DNA of 64,000 bases from Pelagibius sp. (GCA_028280305.1 JANQMC010000146.1:22390-86389); one strand, 5' to 3'. Positions 1 through 8,580 are shown, numbered from the stretch's first letter. The notes: generated from the letters alone by a model not told the origin. Numbers and translations: made by a program.

Positions 1-72
1 CTTTCGGCCTCCAGTGCCAGGAACTTCAAAAACGCACGTCGGAATCCGTCTGCCGAGCGTGGCTTCTGATGA

Positions 73-104
73 TAAACCGAGCCGCAGTGGGACGGCTCGG
101 TTTA
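73..104 (-). terminator. Hairpin at the 3' end of the first P460 cytochrome gene
   Basis: A perfect 12-bp inverted repeat (TAAACCGAGCCG at 73-84 and its complement at 93-104) with an 8-nt loop overlaps the stop codon of the minus-strand cytochrome gene. On the minus strand the stem is followed by a weak T-rich stretch (TTTATC), so it is a plausible but not classical intrinsic terminator. Bases 1-72 show no supportable gene. Confidence 0.55.
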
Positions 105-818
105 GGGCGAAAGTCGGACTTGTTGGGGCACAAAGAACAGATGGTCTTGGTCCTCCACCGCAAGATGACAGGCGATGCAGAATTCGACCCGCTCGGCGCC
201 GGCCCCCTTGGTGCGGCCCAGCAATGCGCCGTCCGCTGAGATCATCGAGTAGCGCCAGTCGCCGCTGACATAGTTGAAACCCGCTTCCATCTTCTCCATG
301 ACAAACAACGGCCCGGCGCTGACCGTGCCATCTTCGGTCACGACGAAGCTGTCCTTTGCAACAACAGAGCCTACCGGCAGCCGCCCGGCCGCTTCATATT
401 TGCCGTAGTCGCGGGCGATGGCGTTGGCGTAGTTGCTGACATAGCGCCGGCCATGGGTCATCGACTTGTAGGGGGCGGTGTTAAAGCGCTGCCAGTCACG
501 ATAGCCGGCGCTCACTGGGTCGCCGCTGAGCGCATAGGTTTGCGCCAGCTCGTCGGCCAGCGCGCGATAGATTGCCGCCGCCTCCTGCGCGGTCAACGCG
601 GCTGAATTCCGGATCCGGTCGTGACGTTGCTGTTCGGGCGCCCCCTGAGCGCTGAAAGACGGCAGCGGCTCATCCAGTTCATCTTCGAAGCCCTGAGCCT
701 GCTGACCTTCAAGATCAGTGTTCGCGGGGGTGCTGCTGGAGTTCTGTGTCGGTGCGCAGCCGGCTGCCGCGGTAAGCAGGAGTAGCGCGCCTGGAAGCGC
801 AAAAAAACGGGCAAGCAT
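102..818 (-). CDS. Cytochrome P460 family lipoprotein (paralog 1)
   Basis: A 238-residue exported monohaem cytochrome of the P460 family. The N-terminus has a lipoprotein signal with lipobox ending at Cys21 (LTAAAGC), then a low-complexity linker to about residue 70, then the P460-like domain. The single haem c site is CIACH at 214-218 near the C-terminus, the usual place in this family. The conserved blocks THGRRYV, NYANAIARDYG, AKDSF and GPLFVMEKM are shared with the two paralogs at 4725-5825 and 6033-6743. Lys155 lies five residues after a Gly (G150-S-V-V-A-K155), the same spacing as the haem-crosslinking Lys70 of Nitrosomonas europaea P460 as I recall that sequence. The start is supported by GAGGAG upstream. 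P460 proteins elsewhere oxidise hydroxylamine or bind NO; the substrate here is unknown. Confidence 0.75.
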   Translation of the reverse strand: MLARFFALPGALLLLTAAAGCAPTQNSSSTPANTDLEGQQAQGFEDELDEPLPSFSAQGAPEQQRHDRIRNSAALTAQEAAAIYRALADELAQTYALSGDPVSAGYRDWQRFNTAPYKSMTHGRRYVSNYANAIARDYGKYEAAGRLPVGSVVAKDSFVVTEDGTVSAGPLFVMEKMEAGFNYVSGDWRYSMISADGALLGRTKGAGAERVEFCIACHLAVEDQDHLFFVPQQVRLSP

Positions 819-970
819 AGCAAAACGGTCTCCTCACAATGACCGTTCCCTTACCCCCCTACGGTCTTGATTTAAAAAGGATATAGTGCTTCTCACGGCT
901 ATCTGAACATCACAGATGCGTGATCGAACACATCCTTCCAAGACCCTGCCGGCCAGGCCGCGAATTGGGG

Positions 971-1618
971 TTACTTGGTGCCGAAGATCCGGTCGCCGGC
1001 ATCGCCCAGGCCAGGCACGATGTAGCCCTTTTCATTCAGGTGATCGTCAACAGCCGCCGTAAAGACGGGCACGTCGGGATGCGCCTGATGGAGGGCGTCA
1101 ATGCCCTCCGGCGCTGCCACAAGACAGACGAAGCTGATGTCCTTGGCGCTGTCTCGCTTGAGCATCTCAAGGGCCGCAACGGCGGTATGGCCGGTCGCCA
1201 ACATCGGGTCGACAACGATCGCCAAGCGTTCCCCCATATCCCGGGGGACCTTGTAGTAATACTCCACCGCCTCCAGCGACTTGGGATCACGGTAAAGCCC
1301 GACATGGCCCACCGAGGCAGCCGGAATGAGGTCCAACATCCCGTCGAGCAGCCCGTTACCGGCGCGCAGGATGGTGATGAAGCAGGGCTCCTGCTGCGCC
1401 AGCAGGGGCAGTTCCGCCCTGGCGACCGGCGTTTCGACGGAAACGGTCTTCAGTTCCAGATGCCGTGTTACCTCATAAGCCAGCAGCAGGCTGATCTCCC
1501 GCAAGAGGCGCCTGAACTCCGGCAAGGCGGTTTCGGTGTCGCGCATCAGGGTCAGCTTGTGCTGAACCAGAGGGTGGTCGACCACAGTGACTTTATGGTT
1601 CGCGACTGTCTTTTCCAT
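971..1618 (-). CDS. upp: Uracil phosphoribosyltransferase
   Basis: A 215-residue cytosolic enzyme of pyrimidine salvage that makes UMP from uracil and PRPP. The PRPP-binding loop [13 protein letters not shown] and the C-terminal [14 protein letters not shown] are characteristic of the UPRT family, and the length is usual. The reading frame stays open for another 112 codons upstream, but that extension is basic, Pro/Arg-rich and overlaps mscS. The start [10 protein letters not shown] at 1618 is chosen because it begins the conserved domain and is preceded by AGAGG. It lies downstream of mscS on the same strand with a gap of about 135 bp, and may be transcribed separately. Confidence 0.95.
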   Translation of the reverse strand: MEKTVANHKVTVVDHPLVQHKLTLMRDTETALPEFRRLLREISLLLAYEVTRHLELKTVSVETPVARAELPLLAQQEPCFITILRAGNGLLDGMLDLIPAASVGHVGLYRDPKSLEAVEYYYKVPRDMGERLAIVVDPMLATGHTAVAALEMLKRDSAKDISFVCLVAAPEGIDALHQAHPDVPVFTAAVDDHLNEKGYIVPGLGDAGDRIFGTK

Positions 1619-1754
1619 GCCTCTGCCTCGCCTGTTCTGATCGGTTCGTTTGACCTCCGCCGGCTTTTGGACCCGGCGGCTGAGGCGGAGTGTTAAAAGA
1701 CGAAGACGATTCTGTCGAGCCCGAGCTTGAACCGGCACAAGGCAAAAAACGACC

Positions 1755-4055
1755 TCAGGCCTTGCCGGTCGCGCCCGCTGCCACCCCCGGTCCCTCGCCT
1801 TCCCCCTCGGCTTCGGCGACGGCAGAGGCGGCAGCCTTCTCGACGGCCGCCTTTTGGTCCGGCGGCAGCCCCTCAACGCCGGGAACCTGCACAGTGACTT
1901 GGCGGTTGGCGAACTTGATGCCCTCGGCGGCAAAGGCGCGCTGGACGGCGGCATAGATTTCGCGCCGGATCATGAACTGGCGGCCCGGCTTGGCCATGAA
2001 CTTGCCCCGGATCACCAGGGCGCTGTCGTCGGTCGCGAAGACGCCCTGGGACTTGAAGGGAGCCAGGAAATCCGGCCCGATTTCTTCGTGATCCAGCAGT
2101 TCCTGGCCGATGGCCTTGAAGATCTTGCGGACCTTGTTGACGTCAGTGTCAAACGGCAGGCGGAACTGCAGCTTCACGATCACCCAGTCCCGGCTGTAGT
2201 TGGTCAGGTGTTGGATCTCTCCGAAAGGCACCGTGTGCAAAGCGCCCCGATGGTGACGCAGGCGCAGCGAGCGCAGGGAGATCTTTTCCACGGTTCCCTT
2301 CACCACCCCGACATCAATGTACTCACCAAGCCGGAAGGCATCGTCGACCAGGAAAAAGACACCGGAAACGATATCGCGCACCAGGGTCTGGGCGCCGAAA
2401 CCCACGGCCAATCCAACCACACCGGCCCCCGCCAGCAGAGGGCCGATGTTCACGCCGAGCGCACTGAGAATCAGCATGATGGCCATGATGATGATGGTGA
2501 CCTGTATGGCGACGCGCAGAAGCGGCAGCAGAGTACGGACACGGGAGGCCCCGGCACCGCCCTGCTCGCCCGGCTCCGGCTCGCTCGCGCCCTCCGCATC
2601 ACCGGCCGCCGCAGCCGCATCCTCGGCCAGCTTGCGATCAATGGTGATCCGGGCCAGTTCCCAGAGCACATAGGCGATCAGGCCCGTCAGGCCGATGTCA
2701 ACCAAGGCCCCGGCGACGCGGGCGCCGAAACCCTCCTCCGCCAGAGAAAAAAGATCGACCCCCCAGATGCGCGCCAGGAACAGCGCCGCCGCAATACACA
2801 GCAGAAACCGAAAAGCCCGGATCACCACGATTTTCAACTGGCCGACGGCTGTTGCAACCCCGTTGTCGCTCCGCTCCATACGTTGCGCGGCGCGCTCCAG
2901 GATCGCATCCAGGTGCGGCAGGAAAAGCACCGTCAGCAGACTGCCGAAGGAAGCGAAGTAAGAGGCAGTCCCGCCGCCAAGCTCGATCACGATAATCACC
3001 AGATAGAGCAGGATGGTGTAGATAACCGTCGCGAGCGGCCAAACCTCAGCAATCATCGCCCGCAGGGGCGCCGCATTCTCAAGATCCCAATTGAGATCGC
3101 CGGCGATGGCACGGCGGGCCCTGACGATCGTGTAGACGACCGTGGCGATCAGCACGAAGCCGACCGCGAAGCTCAGGACTTGATGTCCATCGTCCGGCAT
3201 CCCAAGGCTATGGAGCAGGCTGCAGGTCAGGAAGCCGAAACCGGCGATGGAGGCCATAACCAGGTTCTGACGGTGCAAGTAGCGGGCATCAATATCGGAC
3301 ATCATGGCCAGGCGAAGCCCGGGCAGATAGGGCGCCAGCAGAAAACGCGAGAAAATCGCATAGCTGCGCACAATGATGACCGCGGCGATATAGGTCATCA
3401 CGGCCGTGCGGGTGATCTCGTTACCCTGGGTCAGGGCGAAGAAAACCGCCAGGGCAACGCCGATAAAGACGGCGAGCCAGACGAATTCCAGCACCAGCCG
3501 CGCGAACAGGCGCCCAAAGCGGCCCAGAGCCGAGTCGGAACGGCCCTCGACGATCTGGCGGAAAATCCTGTTCATGGCGCGGCGCGCCAGCCATTCGGCG
3601 AACCAGCCCAGCGCCATCATCACGCCGAAACCGAAGACGATCCAAAGCAACACACCCGCCGGCCGGCCGTCTCTAAGGCGCTCGAGCGCCAGAGAGACTT
3701 GCGCCGGAACCCGCGGCACCGCTCCGATCAGGCCGGCAAAGCCGTCCCGGACAGCCTCGGCCTGGTTCTGAGATTGCAGCAGCAGACTGCCCAGGTCTTC
3801 ATTCTCCCCCCGCCCGCCGGCCGCCACCGCATCCAGGCGCTCCAGCAGCAGGCTGCGGACCTCGGCATCATCCAGACGGGCGACCAGATCACGGACGGCC
3901 TCTTCCGAAAGCGCCGCGCCGCCGGCCCGCAGTTCCTCCAGAGCCGTCGCTTCTTCGCCTGGAGACTCGGTGCCGGTCACTTGGGCCTGGGCGGCGCCAA
4001 GCGTGAAAAAGGACAACAGGAGAACCGAAAGAAGAATTGAGAATCGAAGGTCCAC
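1755..4055 (-). CDS. Large MscS-family mechanosensitive channel
   Basis: A 766-residue inner-membrane protein starting with GTG and a Sec-type signal peptide ([20 protein letters not shown]). A periplasmic segment of about 100 residues is followed by many membrane helices, then a C-terminal MscS core at roughly 510-720 containing the Gly/Ala-rich pore helix ([17 protein letters not shown]) and the beta domain. The tail is Ala/Glu/Gly-rich. This size matches the YbdG/MscM-like large members rather than the 286-residue MscS. The expected role is solute release on osmotic downshift. The upstream neighbour (the Sel1 gene) is 149 bp away on the same strand. Family assignment is firm, subtype is not. 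Confidence 0.88.
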   Translation of the reverse strand: MDLRFSILLSVLLLSFFTLGAAQAQVTGTESPGEEATALEELRAGGAALSEEAVRDLVARLDDAEVRSLLLERLDAVAAGGRGENEDLGSLLLQSQNQAEAVRDGFAGLIGAVPRVPAQVSLALERLRDGRPAGVLLWIVFGFGVMMALGWFAEWLARRAMNRIFRQIVEGRSDSALGRFGRLFARLVLEFVWLAVFIGVALAVFFALTQGNEITRTAVMTYIAAVIIVRSYAIFSRFLLAPYLPGLRLAMMSDIDARYLHRQNLVMASIAGFGFLTCSLLHSLGMPDDGHQVLSFAVGFVLIATVVYTIVRARRAIAGDLNWDLENAAPLRAMIAEVWPLATVIYTILLYLVIIVIELGGGTASYFASFGSLLTVLFLPHLDAILERAAQRMERSDNGVATAVGQLKIVVIRAFRFLLCIAAALFLARIWGVDLFSLAEEGFGARVAGALVDIGLTGLIAYVLWELARITIDRKLAEDAAAAAGDAEGASEPEPGEQGGAGASRVRTLLPLLRVAIQVTIIIMAIMLILSALGVNIGPLLAGAGVVGLAVGFGAQTLVRDIVSGVFFLVDDAFRLGEYIDVGVVKGTVEKISLRSLRLRHHRGALHTVPFGEIQHLTNYSRDWVIVKLQFRLPFDTDVNKVRKIFKAIGQELLDHEEIGPDFLAPFKSQGVFATDDSALVIRGKFMAKPGRQFMIRREIYAAVQRAFAAEGIKFANRQVTVQVPGVEGLPPDQKAAVEKAAASAVAEAEGEGEGPGVAAGATGKA

Positions 4056-4204
4056 GCCGCACCCCGCGGTGGCTAATCACTAAGACTATAGACCCATTGG
4101 ATGAGAAAACCCAGGACACCAGTGGGCGAGCGTTCGCGTTTCGGATTGAGACCGCCGAATTCGCCCTCGGCGCAATGAAAAGGCGATGCAAATCGCCGCG
4201 GTGT

Positions 4205-4708
4205 TCACTCGTCGCGCCGAAGGCGCGCCGACAAGGCATCGGCAGCGCGCAACTGGGTTTCGCTCAAAGAGCCGACCAGCGCCGCACGCCGCTGGGCCGC
4301 CCACAGACGGCCCTGCTCGGCGGCCAGCGAAAGCCAGGCAACGGCCTGCACCAGATCACGCTCCACCCCCTGACCCTCGGCATAGAGGTCGCCAAGGTTC
4401 ATCTGCGCCACCGGGTCACCGCGTTCGGCGGCACGCCGGTACCAGGCGGCTGCCGCCGGCAGATCCCGGTCCATGCCCCGCCCGCCGACCTGGAGCAAAC
4501 CGGCCAGCGCGACCTGTGCCTGAAGGTCTCCGGCCTCCGCCAGAGGCAACCACTCTTCGTAGGCATCGCGAAGCTGACCCGAATCATAGGCGGCCAGACC
4601 ATCGATGAAGTCGGCAAAGACAGACCGCCCCGACCCAAGGGCCGAGGCGGCCAGTACAATCACGAACACGGAACAGAGGCGGAGGGAACCGGTCAGCAAA
4701 GCAGCCAT
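4205..4708 (-). CDS. Secreted Sel1-repeat protein
   Basis: A 167-residue protein with an N-terminal signal peptide or membrane anchor (residues 1-32) and about three Sel1-like (SLR/TPR-type) helical repeats between residues 40 and 145, recognisable by A-x-x-W-Y-R-R-A-A-E-R-G-D and NLGDLYAEGQGV. Such repeats act as protein-protein scaffolds, often in the periplasm. The gene starts 16 nt after the stop of the Asn-Pro-Cys-rich P460 cytochrome and must be cotranscribed with it, so a role as a chaperone or partner for that unusual protein is a reasonable inference. No enzyme motif is visible. Confidence 0.8.
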   Translation of the reverse strand: MAALLTGSLRLCSVFVIVLAASALGSGRSVFADFIDGLAAYDSGQLRDAYEEWLPLAEAGDLQAQVALAGLLQVGGRGMDRDLPAAAAWYRRAAERGDPVAQMNLGDLYAEGQGVERDLVQAVAWLSLAAEQGRLWAAQRRAALVGSLSETQLRAADALSARLRRDE

Positions 4709-4724
4709 CCGTCTCTGCCCATTG

Positions 4725-5825
4725 CTATTTCACCCGGTATTCCTCGGGCAGCAGCAAGACGTTGTCCTGCTCCGGCGTTACCGACTGGTGGCAGCCGATA
4801 CAGAAGGCAACGTTATCGGAGCCCGCCCCGTTAGTGGTGCCGAAGACCGAGCCGTTCGGCATTACCATCGTGTAACGCCAGTCGTCACTGTCAGGGTTGA
4901 AGCCGGCTTGCATCTTCTCCATCAGGAACAACGGCCCGACGGAGACCTCGCCTTTGGCGTTCACCCCGAAGCTGTCTTTGGCAAGCTTGGCACCCTGCGG
5001 GAAGGTCCCCGCATTCTCATAGAGCCCGTAAGCCTTTGCCGCGGAATTGGCCCAGTTCTGGACATAACGCCCGCCATGGGTGGCCGAGACATAGGCCTGG
5101 GTACTGTACTGCCGCCAGTTAGAATAGCCGGAGGCATCGCCCTTGTCCGACTTCGCATAGGCGGCCTTCATGGTCTCGAACATGCAGTCGTAGGCGGCCA
5201 GCGCCTCGGCGTCCGTCAACTCAGGGGCCTCGTCGGCCGCACAGGGGTTGCAGGGATTGCAGGGGTTACAAGGGTTGCAGGGGTTCGCTGCCGCGCAGGG
5301 ATTGCACGGATTTGCTGCGCAAGGGTTGCAGGGGTTCGCTGCACAGGGGTTGCACGCCTTGGCTGCGCAGGGATTGCAAGGATTACAAGGATTCTTCGCC
5401 GCACAGGGGTTGGCCCGGGCCGCCGCCTGAATTCGCGGGATCGCGCAAGCGGCAACCGAGCCGCCACCGCCCGCTGCGCAGGGGTTACAGGGATTACACG
5501 GGTTGCAGGGGTTTGCCGCCGCGCAGGGATTACAGGGATTTGCCGCACAGGGGTTGCAGGGGTTGGACGCCGCGCAAGGGTTTGCAGCACAGGGGTTGGC
5601 CGCGCAAGGGTTACAGGGGTTCGCGGCGGCGCAGGGATTGGCCCCACAGGGATTGCACGGATTGACCGGCTTCTTCGCAGCGCAGGGATTGCAAGGATTG
5701 CAGGCTGCCTGGGCCATGGGAACGCCCATATGCCCTGTGACAAGCAGGCCACCGGTCGCCACACCGGCCAAAACCGCCAGCGGAACCACGGCGGTCGACA
5801 TTAACAAGCGTTTCCTGGATTTCAT
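4725..5825 (-). CDS. P460 family cytochrome with a 31-unit Asn-Pro-Cys array (paralog 2)
   Basis: A 366-residue exported cytochrome. Residues 1-40 form a signal peptide (cleavage probably after AQA at 40). Residues 42-195 contain 31 NPC triplets in two blocks (17 at 43-116, 14 at 139-195) separated by a 22-residue Gly/Ala-rich spacer. With Cys42, 127 and 158 that makes 34 cysteines in about 155 residues. Neighbouring triplets create overlapping CNPC (CxxC) motifs; none is CxxCH, so they are not haem c sites. Residues 200-366 are a complete P460 domain with the haem motif CIGCH (342-346) and Lys283 at the position of the family's crosslinking Lys. The paralogs lack the array. The gene heads an operon with the Sel1 gene. 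Metal or disulfide chemistry is likely for the array but is inference. Confidence 0.78.
   Translation of the reverse strand: MKSRKRLLMSTAVVPLAVLAGVATGGLLVTGHMGVPMAQAACNPCNPCAAKKPVNPCNPCGANPCAAANPCNPCAANPCAANPCAASNPCNPCAANPCNPCAAANPCNPCNPCNPCAAGGGGSVAACAIPRIQAAARANPCAAKNPCNPCNPCAAKACNPCAANPCNPCAANPCNPCAAANPCNPCNPCNPCNPCAADEAPELTDAEALAAYDCMFETMKAAYAKSDKGDASGYSNWRQYSTQAYVSATHGGRYVQNWANSAAKAYGLYENAGTFPQGAKLAKDSFGVNAKGEVSVGPLFLMEKMQAGFNPDSDDWRYTMVMPNGSVFGTTNGAGSDNVAFCIGCHQSVTPEQDNVLLLPEEYRVK
5241..5702 (-). repeat. Asn-Pro-Cys coding repeat array
   Basis: This is the DNA encoding the NPC array: 9-bp units (Asn-Pro-Cys) joined directly or by two or three Ala codons. Units use a mixture of synonymous codons (AAC/AAT, CCC/CCT/CCG, TGC/TGT), so the array is conserved as protein sequence rather than being a fresh DNA expansion. 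Opposite-strand reading gives spurious Gln-Gly-Leu repeats. Confidence 0.9.
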
Positions 5826-5868
5826 CAGATCACTCCCAGACAGATACTCTTGGTTTTTTGTTCATTTG

Positions 5869-5896
5869 CGAAACCTGTCTTTGACTGCAGGTTTCG
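5869..5896. promoter_or_regulatory. Inverted repeat upstream of the NPC-array cytochrome
   Basis: Perfect 9-bp arms CGAAACCTG and CAGGTTTCG are separated by a 10-nt spacer, 44-71 bp before the start codon of the minus-strand cytochrome gene. Position and symmetry suit a dimeric regulator's operator or a leader hairpin. No regulator family is recognised. Confidence 0.45.
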
Positions 5897-5942
5897 GTCT
5901 CCAAGCCTAGGACTCATGGACGATTCTGTAGAGTCACGGCGG

Positions 5943-5958
5943 CTCACGATGTCGTGAG
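5943..5958. promoter_or_regulatory. 16-bp palindrome CTCACGATGTCGTGAG
   Basis: Two perfect 7-bp arms around a central TG, about 120 bp upstream of the NPC-array cytochrome gene and about 75 bp upstream of the 3' end of paralog 3 in coordinate terms. It is a candidate operator; no T-run makes it a terminator. Confidence 0.35.
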
Positions 5959-6032
5959 AGCAGAGCCTTTTCCGGCTTGAGAATGCCGCCTGACGGCGCT
6001 GCGTTGTCACCCGTGATGCAAGACAGATGAAG

Positions 6033-6743
6033 CTACTGGAGATTGAGAAACTCCACCCGATATTCGTCGGGCACAAAGAACATCTGGTGGTGCTCTTCTT
6101 CGACGGCCTCGTGACAGGTGATGCAGAACTCCACGCGCTCACTGCCCTCCCCGTTTGTCACCCCGAAGAGGCTGCCGTCGGGCATGATCATGGAATAGCG
6201 CCAGTCATGGGCGTCAGCCCGGAAGCCCGGCGGCATCTTCTCCATCAGGAACAGCGGACCAGTGAAGACGTCTCCGCGCTGTGTGACGGCAAAGGAGTCC
6301 TTCGCCAGGATCGCACCAACCGGCATGGGGCCGGCGGCTTCATAGCGCCCGTAGGCTCTGCCGATGGCATTGGCATAGTTGTTCACGTAGCGCTGCCCAT
6401 GGGTCGCCGAACGATAGGGCGCCGAGTTAAAACGCCGCCATCGCGCAAAAGACTCCGCGCTTCGGTCATGCGACAAGCGATAACCGGCGACCATGCGGTC
6501 GCGCACTTTTTCGTATATCACCAGCGCATCCGCGGCGGGGAGATCCGCCGGCCCTTCGACGGAGAAATGGTGTTCCGGCCTGGTGAAGTCGGTCGACTGT
6601 CCCTGTGCCGGCGAAGTGCTCCCGAGCGCAATCCATGCCGCAGAGACCGCCAAGGGAACCAGCCCGCCCCGAACCACCTGCGGCAGATGCCGGGCAAGGA
6701 AGAACTGAAAGACCCGAGAGAACTGTGGGGAACAACAAACCAA
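6033..6743 (-). CDS. Cytochrome P460 family protein (paralog 3)
   Basis: A 236-residue exported cytochrome starting with TTG, chosen because AGGAGG lies five bases upstream. The N-terminal 49 residues form a long signal peptide with hydrophobic core LVPLAVSAAWIAL and a likely cleavage after AQG. The P460-like domain spans about 65-236 and contains the haem site CITCH (207-211), the blocks THGQRYV, NYANAIGRAYGRYEAAG and GPLFLMEKM, and Lys148 five residues after Gly143, as in the paralogs. It is closest in layout to paralog 1 but is not a lipoprotein. It lies between the two class I cytochromes and the NPC-array protein, all on the minus strand. Confidence 0.75.
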   Translation of the reverse strand: MVCCSPQFSRVFQFFLARHLPQVVRGGLVPLAVSAAWIALGSTSPAQGQSTDFTRPEHHFSVEGPADLPAADALVIYEKVRDRMVAGYRLSHDRSAESFARWRRFNSAPYRSATHGQRYVNNYANAIGRAYGRYEAAGPMPVGAILAKDSFAVTQRGDVFTGPLFLMEKMPPGFRADAHDWRYSMIMPDGSLFGVTNGEGSERVEFCITCHEAVEEEHHQMFFVPDEYRVEFLNLQ

Positions 6744-6748
6744 GCCAG

Positions 6749-6754
6749 CCTCCT
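6749..6754 (-). promoter_or_regulatory. Shine-Dalgarno that decides a TTG start
   Basis: AGGAGG on the minus strand, five bases before TTG at 6743, fixes the start of the third P460 cytochrome. No ATG in the frame fits the signal peptide. Confidence 0.75.
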
Positions 6755-6878
6755 GTCGAAGTCCAGCGGCGGCTCGGCCTCGGTCGACGATACCGGGTTC
6801 CGCGCTATTGGTTCATTGTGCGGGCAAAAGATGGGATCGGCGGATCAACTCAACATCACAAGAGGTTGAGCTTTCTCT

Positions 6879-6911
6879 AAATAAAGAGGCGCCGACAGTT
6901 CTGCCGGCGCC
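6879..6911 (-). terminator. Intrinsic terminator of the c-type cytochrome gene
   Basis: An 11-bp stem (6888-6898 with 6901-6911, one A:C mismatch) with a tight loop lies 30 bp after the stop of the cytochrome gene at 6943-7335. On the minus strand it is followed by TCTTTATTTA, a moderate T-tract. Confidence 0.7.
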
Positions 6912-6942
6912 CAAAAAAATAGAAAGATCAGTCTTGGGGAGA

Positions 6943-7335
6943 CTACTCCGGCTTGAACTGCATCAGGTAAGCAATGACGTCGGCGCGGTCACCCGGCTTC
7001 TTGAGACCGGCGAAGGCCATCTTGGTGCCCTTCACGGCCTTTCGCGGCGCCTCAAGATAGGCATCCAGCGTGGCGGCGTCCCAAATGGCTCCGCCTTCGC
7101 CATAGGCTTTCATCGCCTTGGAATATTTGTATTTTTCAACAACGCCGACGGGTTGGTCGACGATGTTGTAGAGGCTTGGCCCAACCTTGTTCTTGCCTTC
7201 TTCGACGGCATGGCAGGCTTTGCATTTGCGGAAGACTTTCTCGCCGTTGGCCGCGTCACCCTCGGCCATAGCCGGAACCGCCACAAGAGAGGCCGCGGCA
7301 AAGGCAAAAATAGGAAGCGAATTCTTTAGGCGCAT
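6943..7335 (-). CDS. Class I c-type cytochrome
   Basis: A 130-residue soluble periplasmic cytochrome of the c2/c550 type. The start at MRLKNSL is preferred over an upstream in-frame start because GGAG lies at the right distance and it begins the signal peptide, which ends at AMA. The mature domain starts EGDAANGEKVFRKCKACH, with the haem site CKACH. The axial Met is probably in GTKMAFAGLKKPGDRADV. This fold shuttles electrons between respiratory complexes and periplasmic enzymes. A paralog lies 150 bp upstream on the same strand, and the P460 cytochromes lie downstream, so it is a natural electron acceptor for them (inference). Confidence 0.92.
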   Translation of the reverse strand: MRLKNSLPIFAFAAASLVAVPAMAEGDAANGEKVFRKCKACHAVEEGKNKVGPSLYNIVDQPVGVVEKYKYSKAMKAYGEGGAIWDAATLDAYLEAPRKAVKGTKMAFAGLKKPGDRADVIAYLMQFKPE

Positions 7336-7488
7336 TAATACACTCCGGTCTTGTTGGTCCCCGCACGGGGTCATCTCTCCTGCAGCAACGACATTCCGCC
7401 GAAGCAGCAGCAGACTATGGACGGTCAGCCTTAAAAGACAAGTTACGAAGTGTCGCAGGCCTACAGAAACGGCCCCTTCCGATTCAGA

Positions 7489-7881
7489 TTACTCGGAAAG
7501 GTTTTTCAGGTAGGCGATGACGTCGGCGCGATCCTGCTCTTTCTTGAAACCGGGAAACGCCATCTTGGTCTTTTTCACCAGGTCCTTCGGCTTCTTCAGC
7601 CAAGCATCCAGGGTCTCCTCATTCCACACGACGCCGGTCGCTCCATAAGCCACCATCCCCTTGGAATACCTGAATTTGGCAACCTGGCCCGGGGTGGCGC
7701 CAAAGATCTTGTACAGACTTGGCCCGACCTTCTTCTTACCTCCGTCCAGGGAGTGGCAGGCAGCGCATTTCTTGAACAGCTTTTGCCCGTTGGCCGGATC
7801 CCCCGCCGCCACAGCCGGCGCTGAAAGCGCTAGGGCAAGGAAAGCCGCCGAAATACCGGCCGAAACTGTCCGCAACATCAT
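7489..7881 (-). CDS. Class I c-type cytochrome (tandem paralog)
   Basis: A 130-residue periplasmic cytochrome with signal peptide ending AVAA, haem site CAACH in GQKLFKKCAACHSLDG, and the Met-ligand region KTKMAFPGFKKEQDRADV. It is the same length and clearly paralogous to the cytochrome at 6943-7335, indicating a local duplication. The C-terminus IAYLKNLSE is typical of the c2/c550 group. A 150-bp gap separates the two, so they may have independent promoters. Confidence 0.92.
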   Translation of the reverse strand: MMLRTVSAGISAAFLALALSAPAVAAGDPANGQKLFKKCAACHSLDGGKKKVGPSLYKIFGATPGQVAKFRYSKGMVAYGATGVVWNEETLDAWLKKPKDLVKKTKMAFPGFKKEQDRADVIAYLKNLSE

Positions 7882-8190
7882 CTCTCTCCCGATAGTGTCC
7901 CGATCCCCATGAAAGCGCTCCCGGGCCAGGTCCGGAACACCGACGCCGTCCGCGATCCATATCAGCCGGGATACCGCCTGAGACGCAAATCAAAGCCCGG
8001 CGGTTACACCTCAAGAAAGCGTGAAGGTGCGACCCTCCGGCCGGCCCCTCAGCCTCTTTCCACGCGGCGCATTCATTTTGAACCATCGCGTCCTGCTGGA
8101 CGACACAGGGGTATCGATCGAGTTTCCAGCAACCTGCTGAAAGGCTGCGATCCCAGCAATTTTCACTTTCAGGACAACGAGGGCCATTCA
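7882..8190. other. Divergent intergenic region
   Basis: A 309-bp gap between the minus-strand cytochrome and the plus-strand secreted protein. It must hold both promoters, but no convincing sigma70 pair, operator or RNA structure is visible. An open frame running through it from 7909 lacks coding features. Confidence 0.5.
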
Positions 8191-8580
8191 ATGCTAACCA
8201 GTTCAGATATTGGCAAAACCGCAACCATTTCGATTGCCGCCGCCCTGATGGCACTGATGACCGGCGTGGGCGCCGCCAGCGCAGTCGGGAGTGCCGCAAC
8301 CACTTATGCGAAGGCATTTCCCAAGGCTGAGGTCGTTGCCAGTGCACAGAAATTCAAAAAACCCACCCGCGGCACCAGGCCGGTCGCCGGGCCGCAGAAG
8401 ATGACCACGACCGGCTCAGGGAACACGGCCAATACATCCGGCTGTCATGACGGGGCGTCGCAAACGTCCTATGAAGGTTCCTGCGACTATCATGAGGAGT
8501 ACGAGGCAACCGGCGGCTGCGAAAGCGACACCACGGGCACCTCCTATCCCGGCAACTGCGCCAACAGCAGTGAGCCCTGA
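8191..8580 (+). CDS. Small secreted protein with a duplicated Cys motif
   Basis: A 129-residue protein of unknown family. The ATG at 8191 (MLTSSDIGK) is chosen over a start at 7909 because it begins a signal peptide (residues 1-31, hydrophobic core ATISIAAALMALMTGVGAA, cleavage near ASA). A basic Lys/Pro/Thr-rich middle is followed by a Cys domain built of two copies of C-x6-TSY-x-G-x-C. Four cysteines with identical C-x12-C spacing suggest two disulfide loops. It has its own intrinsic terminator, so it is a single-gene unit. Function unknown. Confidence 0.7.
   Translation: MLTSSDIGKTATISIAAALMALMTGVGAASAVGSAATTYAKAFPKAEVVASAQKFKKPTRGTRPVAGPQKMTTTGSGNTANTSGCHDGASQTSYEGSCDYHEEYEATGGCESDTTGTSYPGNCANSSEP

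Noticed and set aside
1657..1679. Hairpin CCGCCGG / CCGGCGG between mscS and upp
   Set aside because: Only seven pairs and no T-run on the transcribed strand; stems like this are common at this base composition.
971..1954. Longer upp reading frame with 112 extra N-terminal residues
   Set aside because: The extension is low-complexity Arg/Pro, overlaps mscS, and the UPRT domain with a good ribosome site starts at 1618.
5241..5702. CRISPR-like or minisatellite array
   Set aside because: The 9-bp periodicity is codon-phased, units vary synonymously and there are no unique spacers; it encodes Asn-Pro-Cys repeats.
5248..5910. Plus-strand Gln-Gly-Leu repeat proteins
   Set aside because: These are antisense shadows of the Cys-array gene and lack start signals.
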